The translations under genes and the position numbers were made by a program. From positions 12,819 through 76,818 of the forward strand of contig CAWBGJ010000010.1 in NCBI GenBank assembly GCA_963788325.1: 64,000 nucleotides of DNA, given 5' to 3'. This document shows, piece by piece, positions 57,194 through 64,000 of this stretch (position 1 is the first letter of the stretch; each line of letters opens with the position of its first letter). Source of the stretch: Prado023 sp963788325 (GTDB lineage Bacteria; Actinomycetota; Actinomycetes; S36-B12; CAIYMF01). Below the pieces are notes generated by a model. That model was not told where the DNA came from, made no database searches, and saw nothing but the letters and a program-made list of their open reading frames with translations.

Positions 57194-60085
57194 GCGACGT
57201 TCGCGCAGGTGGGGCGGGCCGAGACGGGCATGCCGGTGATGGCCGACCAGACGCTGTCGTCGAGGGGGCCGTCCGCGGTCTGGCAGGCAAGGCCCAGCCA
57301 TGCGCCGGCCCCGACGGTGATTCGCGTCATCGTGCTGGAGGGCGCGTTGCTGAGCACCAACGTCCGCGCGTCCCGAGAGAAGCCGAGCGCCGTCCATCGC
57401 CGCACCCCCGTCTCCGCCTCCGCGATCGGGATGGTGGCAAGTCGGGTCAGGTCGGTCAGGTAGACGGTCCCGAGCGCCTCCTCCGCGGCGAGGGAGTCCA
57501 TGCCGAAGGACCGGTTGTGCGGTGGGGTCACCGTGATGCCCGTGGAGGTCGTGCTCCCGTCCGCGGCGCTGATCGTGATCAGCTCCTGTGCCTCGTCGGA
57601 GTCGGTGCCCGACGTTCTCCAGGCCGCCAGCTGGGTTTCGTCGATCAGCGCCACGTCGGCGATCTTCTCTGCCATGGTGCGGTCGAACACGGACGCACCC
57701 GTGCGAAGGTCGTGAACCACGATGTGGGTCCCGGCGCTGTCCTGCGAGGTCGTCCCGGCGCTGACGGCTTCACGCAGGATCGAATGGGTGCCGTCCGCGG
57801 TGAGCCCTCCCCCCGGGTAGGAGGTCGACGCGATCACGCCCCTGACTGGATCGACGGTGGCGAGGGTCTGGTGGACCCCCAGGACAAGGGTCCCGTCGGG
57901 CCGCACGACCATGCTCGTGTCCTCCGGGCGCGTGTCCTCGGGGCTCGTGCCCTCGGGGCTCGTGCCCTCGGGCACGCCGAGACCGAGGACGACGCTGTGG
58001 TCGACGGCTTCCAGGAGCCGGCCGGAGAAGACCCAGAGCGTGTCCAGTCGTGCCGAGTAGGCCGCCAGCCGCGCGTCGTCCAGCCAGGCCACCTCGCTGA
58101 GCTTCATGGACTCCCAGGACTCGACGGCTCCGTCCCCCTGGAAGCGCTCCATGATCCGTGACTCACCAGTTTCGAAGTCCGCGATGGTCAACTCCTCGCC
58201 GCCGAAACTGGTGTCGAGCGTGACGGCTCGTGCCCCGTTCGGGCTCACGGCCACGTCGGGCGGGCCGCACGCGCTGCAGCTGTTCGGGGCCTGAGCCGGG
58301 ATCGTCTGCGCGAGCCGGGACTGCCGGGTCAGGTCCCACAGCGCGAGCGCGCTCCCCGAGCTGCTGATGAGCAGGTCCTCGTTGAGGAAGTGCGTCGTCC
58401 CGACAGTGGCTTTGCCGGCGCCTGGCAGTTCCAGGGGATCGGTCCGGGCGCCGTCGACGCCCTGGGATTCCCCGACGTAGATCCGTCCGTCGACGGTCGT
58501 GGCCATGCGAGTCGCCTCGCGCGTGAGGGCGATGCTGTCCGGTCGAGCGTTCTTGGTCGGCAGCACGAGGTCCCCGGCGCTGGGCATGCCCGCTGCGACC
58601 GGCATCCTGGGGAAGTCCTTGTCGCCGTTGGACCAGGTGAAGTACTTCCCGTCCGGGGAGAATGCACCACCGAACATCCACAGGCCGAAGCCGGCCTGGA
58701 ATTCCTCGGTCGTGCCGGCGTCGAGGTCGATGAGGCTGCCCTTGGCGTATGCGTCCATCGTCACGACCGTCGAGTCGTCCGGCACCACCAGGGCTTCCGT
58801 CCCCGAACCGACGAAGTAGGTGGCGGGTGCCTCCCCGACACGATGGGCCTCGACGCCGGTTGCCCCGATCGTGTCCTCGCGATCCGGGAGATCCCTGAGC
58901 GTCACCAGCGTTCGCCCCGAGGGAGACATGCCCTCGACGCCGAAGTCCAGCTGCGTGACGACGCCATCGCTCCATGTCGCGGAGTCCGTCGTCACCTCCT
59001 CATCGGATCCGGTACCCGTGGGCGTGATCCGCTCTGCTGTCGCCACCACCGAGCCGCCGTCCTCGGTGATCCCGAGGAAGTGGATCGCGCCGTCGAGATC
59101 GAGGACCTGCTCCCTGAGGCCTGACGCTGCGTCCCAGCGAAGCACCCGCCCGTCGGACGTGCCGGCCACCAGCAGGGAACCGTCAGGGGATCCCGCGGTT
59201 GCAGTGATCGGTGCGCCGGCGTCGAAGAACCTGACCAGGGAGCCGCTGGAGTTGTTCACCTCGAACAGCGCTGCCTCGGTGAAGGAGTCGGGATGCATCT
59301 GGAACGCAGCCGAGGCCATCTGCAGCGCCTGCCGCAGATCAGTGGGGGCTGTGTTGACCGCTCGAGCAGCCAGGAGGCGGGCTGTGGCGATCCCGGCCAA
59401 CTCCTGAGCGGAGTCGCGCTGGTGGGCAGCCTCAGCACCATTGGAGATCGCAGTTCCCCCACCGATCATCGTCGTGACCAGCAGCAGGGTGAGCCCTGCG
59501 ACGGCGCTGCGGGTCAGGGCCCGGGTCCTCCTGTGCTGGCGAACCGCCTCGCCGACCAGCGTGTCGCGATCGACCCCTCGTACTGCTGAGGCGATGTCAG
59601 CGACGCGCTCCTTGAAACGGGGATCGTCAGCGCCGAGCGAGCCCTCGGCGTCGAACCAGGCGAGGTCGATCCAGCGGGGCTCCTCGGCGTAGATGCCGTG
59701 CAGGGCCGGCGGCACCGCGGTGCTGAGTTGACCGAAGTCGTTGAGGTGCGCGTCCCAGCAGATCTCCCCGGAACCCCGGACGAGCAGCAGGTGGAGCGGG
59801 TCCTTGTGCTCCACCCACCACGCGACCTCCCGGTTCACGTACGCGCTTGCAGCGGCTTCGGGAGTCGCGATGAGGACGAGCCACTCCGCCTGGCGAAGTC
59901 CGCTCTCGATGGTCGTCCAGAGGGCGGCGTTTGCCGACATGCTGCTGTCGTCGCGGAACACCCGGGTCAGACGAAGGCGGTTCCAGGGCTTCGCGAAACG
60001 TTCGATGCCGACCTGCAGCGCGGCTGCGAGACTGCTCGAAGGCGGCACGGGAGTAGGAGACGAACACCCCGTACTGCTCGGCCAT
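57139..60085 (-). CDS. second TIR-transmembrane-beta-propeller protein, convergent partner (one frameshift)
   Basis: ATG 60085. MAEQYGVFVSYSRAAF begins the TIR domain; after a shift near 60030 it continues LAAALQVGIERFAKPWNRLR, LTRVFRDDSSMSANAALWTT and ASAYVNREVAWWVEHKDPLH (Glu in the same place as in the plus-strand protein). A membrane helix follows (SAVAGLTLLLVTTMIGGGTA), then about 700 residues of degenerate propeller with few WD dipeptides (DGRVLRWDAASG, SALALWDLTRQS). A PEGTS/PEDTR repeat lies at 57914-57973, and a CxxC (NSCSACGPP) occurs mid-propeller. About 980 residues. The last 55 bases overlap the 3' end of the other TIR gene. Confidence 0.85.
57914..57973 (-). repeat. four tandem 15-bp units inside the second TIR gene
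   Basis: Four near-identical 15-base units (variants of CTCGTGCCCTCGGGG) encode PEGTS, PEGTS, PEDTR, PEDTS in the propeller region. In-frame length changes here would alter a surface loop without breaking the gene. Confidence 0.7.
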
Positions 60086-60108
60086 CGCGTCTCCCCGTCT
60101 CGACGCGG

Positions 60109-60114
60109 ATTGTA
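60109..60114 (-). promoter_or_regulatory. candidate -10 element of the second TIR gene
   Basis: TACAAT on the minus strand, embedded in TATACAAT, the only AT-rich octamer in a very GC-rich stretch, 23 bp upstream of the ATG at 60085, with GGGAG in between. No recognisable -35 hexamer. Confidence 0.3.
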
Positions 60115-60171
60115 TACCCGGCCCCGAGGCGCCCCGAGGTCTCCCGGGCCGAGCGTGAGCTCCCCGCCCCG

Positions 60172-60204
60172 CCTGCCGCCCACCTGCCGCCCACCTGCCG
60201 CCCG
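60172..60204. repeat. three direct 11-bp repeats (CCTGCCGCCCA/G)
   Basis: Perfect head-to-tail units at 60172, 60183 and 60194 (last base differs in the third). They lie between the DUF3631 gene end and the TIR gene start. Near 60120 a second short repeat (GCCCCGAGG twice, one base apart) occurs. Possible regulatory iterons or simple slippage products. Confidence 0.55.
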
Positions 60205-60274
60205 CCAGCACGCCCGATCAGGCCGCCTGAAGGACGCTGTCCTCCAGGCGCTTCCCATCGGAATCGACCTCTAC

Positions 60275-61474
60275 TCACGGATGTGCTGTCCAGGGACCGC
60301 TGCTGGCCCGCCGTAGCGGCGTAGCGCCTGTAGCGGCCTTACGAAGGGTACGAAGGGGTCCCTCGCTGACCTGAACACTGACTCCCATGGGCCCCTCCGG
60401 TAAGTAGCGGGTCCAGGCGTCGAGAAGATCGTGCCGCCGGTACCCCTTCACCACAGTCGTACCCACCCTCATGTTCACCGAGCGAACCTCAAAGCCACGC
60501 AGGCGCCGGGCAAGGAATGAAGGATCGATGGCCTTGCCCCCCAGATCACGCCACGGGGACTCTTCCATCGCCTGCAGCGCGCCCACCAGAGTGGCGGTCG
60601 GCAGGTGGTCCGGGTCACCAGCTGCCGCGAACACCCGGCGGCAGTCGCCAAGTAGCAGCAGGTTGAGGGAGGGCTCGTGCGCCTCGCCGTTTCCCGACAC
60701 GAAGTGCAGGCATGCCGCCTGGGCTCGGGCAGACCACTGCGCTCCCGCTGCCTGCGCCACTGCCAGCAGCGGCTCCCACACGTCCGCGGGCCGATCTGTG
60801 ACACCTGCCGGCAGGTCCGGCTCAGCTGGGATGTCCCGCCCTTCCATGGCCAGCGATAGCCGCTCCCCGATCGCGAGTCCCTCGGGCTCGTGTATGCGTA
60901 TCCGGTACGGCTCGATTCGCTCCCGGGGGGCTCGCCTTCGCATCCTGACGATCACCGAGCGGGTGGCTATGGTGTCGGGCAAGTCGTGCAGGCCAGCGAG
61001 GGCAACCGCGGCGAACGACGGGAAAGCCACGACGCGATGCTGGTGGCCGCTGGACTCACAGCGGTAGGTCACACCGGACCTTCGGTGCCCCGCGTTCAGG
61101 AAGCCGCGCAGTTCCTCGTTGTCGCGGGCCCTCGGCCCGAAGATGGTGTCGATCTCGTCGAAGAGGATAGTTGGGCGATTCTCTGGGTCCGCCACCGCGC
61201 GGAACAGCGCAGCAGGCGTGGTGTGAATCGCGTGCATGGGCCGACGCACGAGGGATCCGATCACCTCCAGGGCACGGGTCTTGCCACTCCCCGGCTCGGG
61301 AGACAGCAAGGCCAGGCGTGGGGTCGAGTCGAACCCCTCGAGCACGTAGGTGTGGCCCACCCACAGTGTGGCTGTGACCAGCGCGTGCTCACTCGGGAAC
61401 GCCACGAATCGTCGGATGAACGCCTCGACGGCCTCCAACGCTTCGGCCGGAGGCGTCCTCATCGTCGCCATCAT
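60275..61474 (-). CDS. DUF3631 P-loop protein (helicase/primase-like)
   Basis: 399 residues, ATG 61474 overlapping the excisionase stop. HALVTATLWVGHTYVLEGFD is followed by LALLSPEPGSGKTRALEVIG (Walker A) and RPTILFDEIDTIFGPRARDN (Walker B plus helix). Then come a sensor-type segment (VAFPSFAAVALAGLHDLPDT) and the C-terminal DUF3631 region (DLGGKAIDPSFLARRLRGFE). Proteins of this family lie next to excisionase and integrase genes in actinobacterial mobile elements and are thought to help replicate the excised form. Frame intact. Confidence 0.8.
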   Translation of the reverse strand: MMATMRTPPAEALEAVEAFIRRFVAFPSEHALVTATLWVGHTYVLEGFDSTPRLALLSPEPGSGKTRALEVIGSLVRRPMHAIHTTPAALFRAVADPENRPTILFDEIDTIFGPRARDNEELRGFLNAGHRRSGVTYRCESSGHQHRVVAFPSFAAVALAGLHDLPDTIATRSVIVRMRRRAPRERIEPYRIRIHEPEGLAIGERLSLAMEGRDIPAEPDLPAGVTDRPADVWEPLLAVAQAAGAQWSARAQAACLHFVSGNGEAHEPSLNLLLLGDCRRVFAAAGDPDHLPTATLVGALQAMEESPWRDLGGKAIDPSFLARRLRGFEVRSVNMRVGTTVVKGYRRHDLLDAWTRYLPEGPMGVSVQVSEGPLRTLRKAATGATPLRRASSGPWTAHP

Positions 61475-61689
61475 CGGTGCGGCGTGAGATTGGCGACACG
61501 CTGCTGCTCCGCGAGCCAGGCTTCCACGACATCCCGGGGATATAGCACTCGGCGGCCGATACGCAGCCCTGCAGGCCCAATGCCGAGGTGGCGCCAGTAC
61601 CGAATGGTCGAGGGCGGTCGACGCATCAACTCGGCGAACTCTTCAGTGGTCAGGAATCTGGGGTATGAAGTGGCTTTCGTTTCTGTCAT
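61471..61689 (-). CDS. xis: excisionase-like HTH protein
   Basis: 72 residues from ATG 61689, which follows TACGGT plus 6 bases and may be leaderless. YPRFLTTEEFAELMRRPPST, IRYWRHLGIGPAGLRIGRRV, LYPRDVVEAWLAEQ is the MerR/excisionase winged-helix pattern (L-T-x-x-E-x-A-x-x-L, I-x-x-W, R-I-G-x-x-x-x-Y, D-V-x-x-W-L). It probably binds attachment-site arms to drive excision with the integrase at 62850. ATGA overlap with the DUF3631 gene. Confidence 0.85.
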   Translation of the reverse strand: MTETKATSYPRFLTTEEFAELMRRPPSTIRYWRHLGIGPAGLRIGRRVLYPRDVVEAWLAEQQRVANLTPHR

Positions 61690-61695
61690 GCCAGC

Positions 61696-61725
61696 ACCGT
61701 AGGACGCCGGCGAGCTTGTTGGCAA
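61696..61725 (-). promoter_or_regulatory. leaderless-type promoter for the excisionase operon
   Basis: On the minus strand TTGCCA (61720-61725), 18-base spacer, TACGGT (61696-61701), then 6 bases to the ATG at 61689. The TANNNT -10 and the 6-base gap put the transcription start on the A of the ATG. It mirrors the plus-strand promoter in the same 82-bp gap. Confidence 0.5.
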
Positions 61726-61736
61726 GTCTTAGTGGA

Positions 61737-61765
61737 TTGCGAAGATCACATACCTGCTCTACGGT
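61737..61765 (+). promoter_or_regulatory. leaderless-type promoter for the XRE regulator
   Basis: TTGCGA (61737-61742), 17-base spacer, TACGGT (61760-61765), then CGGACC and the ATG at 61772. Same -10 hexamer and same 6-base distance to ATG as the divergent excisionase promoter. No Shine-Dalgarno precedes the ATG, which supports a leaderless message. Confidence 0.5.
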
Positions 61766-61771
61766 CGGACC

Positions 61772-62725
61772 ATGACGTACGAACCACCGGCTGGGTGGGT
61801 CGACGACCCGACCGACCCGGTGCCAGGTTGGATGCTCGACGATCCACGCACGGCCAAGACCGCACAGTTCCTCGCCACCATGCATCGAGCGACCGGCGCC
61901 CGGATTCGGCGCGCGAGAGAGGCACGCGGCCTGAGCCGCGAGCAACTCGCTGAGGAGTTGAGCGCCCGCGGACACACCGGTTGGACGGTGGACGCCGTGA
62001 CGCGACTCGAGGCTGGTCAGCACATCTGGAAGCCCATCGAGGCCGCCCTCTTCGACATCATCGACTTCTCACCCACGTCGGAGCGTTCAGACGCATCACT
62101 CGACGCCGCAATAGGCGCGAACGTCCGATCCGTGAGGATGGACGCGGGCATCACCCAGTCCGATCTGGCAGCCAGGCTCACGGCCATTGGCACTCCTTGG
62201 ACAGCGTCCAACGTCAGCCTCATCGAGGCTGGCAAGCGCAAGGTGACCCTCACCGCCCTGGCTGATCTCTGCCGCGTCTTCCACCTTCCGGCGACCGCGT
62301 TCTTCGGGACTGAGGGATTCGCCCCGGACGTCGCCGACCGACTTCGGGCGCTCGGCGGCACGGAAGAGGCGACGAGCTCTGCTGATCCTCATCTGGTCGA
62401 CGATCTGGAGGCCGCCGACGTGGCACGGCAGAGGCTCGCCATGCGCATCCTCGGTCGTATCGCCGCGAGGATTCCTTGGGACCTCGCTGGACCTGACGCG
62501 ACCTCCAGCGACCGTCGGGTCGAGGTCCTGGATGCCCTCGAGGATCTCTACGGAACTCGGGACATCCTCGAAGTTCGTGAGCAAATCGCCACCGCCACAG
62601 CGCAGGGGACGGGAAGCGGTGCGGACCCGACGCCGGACGAGATCGCAGATGCCCGGTCATGGGCCACCCGCCAGCTCGATCGAGCGGCTCACGACGTACC
62701 TGTGCGAACCAGCGATACCGATTGA
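61772..62725 (+). CDS. XRE regulator with two helix-turn-helix domains, ICE lysis/lysogeny-type switch
   Basis: 317 residues, frame intact. The first HTH at about residues 38-80 is GARIRRAREARGLSREQLAE with DAVTRLEAGQ; the second at about 108-165 is GANVRSVRMDAGITQSDLAA with NVSLIEAGKRKVTLTALADL. A C-terminal helical domain follows (ADVARQRLAMRILGRIAARI). Divergent from the excisionase with promoters facing each other over 82 bp, so it is the best candidate for repressing excision, as in other actinobacterial ICEs. Two separate HTHs could bind a composite operator. Confidence 0.8.
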   Translation: MTYEPPAGWVDDPTDPVPGWMLDDPRTAKTAQFLATMHRATGARIRRAREARGLSREQLAEELSARGHTGWTVDAVTRLEAGQHIWKPIEAALFDIIDFSPTSERSDASLDAAIGANVRSVRMDAGITQSDLAARLTAIGTPWTASNVSLIEAGKRKVTLTALADLCRVFHLPATAFFGTEGFAPDVADRLRALGGTEEATSSADPHLVDDLEAADVARQRLAMRILGRIAARIPWDLAGPDATSSDRRVEVLDALEDLYGTRDILEVREQIATATAQGTGSGADPTPDEIADARSWATRQLDRAAHDVPVRTSDTD

Positions 62726-62849
62726 ACCCGGACTCAACGCAGAAGAACGTCCTCTCATCGCAGAGACCAGGCAAGCCGGCTCGGAGGCTCGGGAGCGCTG
62801 ACCTGCAACCAGCGAAGGTCGCACAAAGCAAGGGCTCGACAGGGGGAAC

Positions 62850-63971
62850 ATGGGGAGCAGCAACATCGCCCGGCGATCGAACGGCAAGTGGCGGGCTCGA
62901 TTCCGCGACTCCAGGGGCAGGGAACACGCGCGCCACTTCGACCGCAAGGTTGACGCCAAGCGTTGGCTCGATGAGATCACCAGCCAGGTCGTCACCGGCA
63001 CCTACGTCGATCCGAACGCCGGCAAGATCTCATTCCAGGACTACGCGGAGCAGTGGCGGGCGATCCAGATGCATCGCCAGAGCACAGCGATCCGCACGGA
63101 ATCGATCCTCCGGAACCATGCCTATCCGGCCTTCGGCCACCTTGAGATCTCCGACATCCGACCGGGCGACATACAGGCATGGGTGAAGAAGCTCCTCTCG
63201 GGCAAGAAGCCACTCTCGGCCAGCACGGTCGCCAACCTCCATGGGGTGGTGTCCGGGATCTTCAAGGACGCGGTCAGGGACAAACGGATCCGGGAGAACC
63301 CCTGCGAGGGGACAAGGCTGCCTCGGGTGCGCAAGGAGCACCTGATCCCCCTCGAGACCAAGAAGGTGTGGGCGATCCACGACGCCGTCCCCGAGCGGTA
63401 TCGCGCGATGATCCTCCTGACCGCCGGGTCCGGAATGAGGCAGGGCGAGGTGTTCGGACTCACAGCAGATCGGGTCGACTTCCTACGCAAGACCGTGCGC
63501 GTGGACCGACAACTCGTCTATATCCCGGCACGCGAGCCGTACCTCGGGGACCCGAAGACCAATGCCTCGATCCGAACCATCCCGCTGCCGGATTTCGTCG
63601 TCGAGGCCCTCGCACGCCACATCAAGGCCTTCGGTACGGGCTCGCAAGGCTTGATCTTCGTCGACGACGACGGAGAACATCTCCGGCGGAACAGGTTCTC
63701 CGTGCGCGTCTGGCGCCCGGCGGTCAAGGCCTCCGGTGCCCCAGCGAACACTGGATTCCATGATCTGCGGCACTACTACGCGAGTCTCCTGATCAGGCAT
63801 GGCTGCTCGATCAAGGTCGTCCAGGCCCGCCTGGGGCACGCCACCGCGGCCGAAACGCTCGACACGTACTCGCACCTCTGGCCCGATTCAGATGACCAAA
63901 CGCGCGAGGCGATCGCGACCCACTTCGTGAAGCCTGTTGCGGACCATTTGCGGACTGCAGAGACCTCCTGA
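62850..63971 (+). CDS. int: tyrosine-recombinase integrase
   Basis: 373 residues, frame intact, start after GGGGGAAC. N-terminal AP2-like arm-binding part (NGKWRARFRDSRGREHARHF), SAM-like core-binding domain (about 60-155) and catalytic domain with Arg197 (GSGMRQGEVFGL), His304-x-x-Arg307 (FHDLRHYYAS), His330 (LGHATAAET) and Tyr340 (LDTYSHL). All catalytic residues are present. It catalyses integration and, with the excisionase, excision of the element. As usual the attachment site should lie just beyond the stop, in or past the last 29 bases, where I cannot identify it. Confidence 0.93.
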   Translation: MGSSNIARRSNGKWRARFRDSRGREHARHFDRKVDAKRWLDEITSQVVTGTYVDPNAGKISFQDYAEQWRAIQMHRQSTAIRTESILRNHAYPAFGHLEISDIRPGDIQAWVKKLLSGKKPLSASTVANLHGVVSGIFKDAVRDKRIRENPCEGTRLPRVRKEHLIPLETKKVWAIHDAVPERYRAMILLTAGSGMRQGEVFGLTADRVDFLRKTVRVDRQLVYIPAREPYLGDPKTNASIRTIPLPDFVVEALARHIKAFGTGSQGLIFVDDDGEHLRRNRFSVRVWRPAVKASGAPANTGFHDLRHYYASLLIRHGCSIKVVQARLGHATAAETLDTYSHLWPDSDDQTREAIATHFVKPVADHLRTAETS

Positions 63972-64000
63972 AAGCGTCGTCGCAGGTCAGACCCAAAATT
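63972..64000. other. window edge after int, expected side of the attachment site
   Basis: 29 bases, ending in an A-rich run. No tRNA 3' end or inverted repeat can be recognised in so short a piece, so the att core is either here or just outside the window. Confidence 0.25.

Noticed and set aside
60172..60204. CRISPR-like array
   Set aside because: Only three 11-bp units without spacers, and no cas genes in the window.
1..64000. tRNA, rRNA or riboswitch
   Set aside because: I found no cloverleaf, conserved rRNA stretch or known aptamer core on either strand by reading; a tRNA-scan would be decisive for the att side beyond 64000.

Overview
The window is GC-rich throughout. Its gene families (SCO6880-family protein, DUF4913, actinobacterial-style TadA/B/C cluster, LysM protein, DUF3631 protein, type 2 BREX with PglW/X/Y/Z) point to an actinomycete; I cannot place it more closely. 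It reads as most of an integrative and conjugative element (ICE). The integrase end lies at the right edge (62.8-64.0 kb). The left edge cuts an XRE-type regulator, so the element continues to the left.

Left arm, 0.4-18.4 kb, plus strand: one very compact operon-like block. It starts with a conjugative type IV secretion module: pilin-like subunit, VirB8-like protein, TrbL/VirB6-like channel, SCO6880-family protein, VirB4-like ATPase, VirD4/TraG coupling protein, DUF4913. It then passes without a break into a Tad/Flp pilus module: SAF/CpaB-like, TadZ-like, TadA, TadB, TadC, Flp-like pilin, TadE, lipoprotein, secreted protein, second TadE, TadG, LysM protein. Most junctions are ATGA/GTGA overlaps.

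Middle, 19.3-42.2 kb, minus strand: a defence island. It carries a complete type 2 BREX (Pgl) system in the order (transcription direction) small winged-helix-like ORF, pglW, pglX, a DUF429 putative nuclease, pglY, pglZ, brxD, brxHI. A stand-alone AAA/ABC-type ATPase with a zinc-ribbon tail lies upstream. A TIR-domain effector, an IS21-type istA relic and a small uncharacterised gene lie downstream.

42.3-50.1 kb, minus strand: the mobilisation and replication module. Here are a tandem-domain MobC, relaxase, uncharacterised protein, ParB-like protein, two uncharacterised proteins and an ArdC-metallopeptidase-primase fusion. A perfect 8-bp palindrome upstream of mobC is a candidate oriT or operator. 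Between 50.3 and 53.3 kb five uncharacterised plus-strand genes overlap one another.

Right arm: a truncated TrkA-N-type gene, then two convergent TIR-transmembrane-beta-propeller genes whose 3' ends overlap (54.3-60.1 kb). A DUF3631 helicase/primase-like protein, excisionase, divergent XRE regulator and tyrosine integrase follow. The excisionase and regulator share an 82-bp divergent control region with two mirror-image leaderless-promoter candidates.

A window-wide caveat: about two thirds of the long genes need one or more single-base frame changes to read through conserved domains, although overlapping start/stop junctions are intact. I interpret this mainly as residual indel errors in the assembly, not decay, and I annotate full gene spans across the shifts. 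Coordinates of shifts are approximate.
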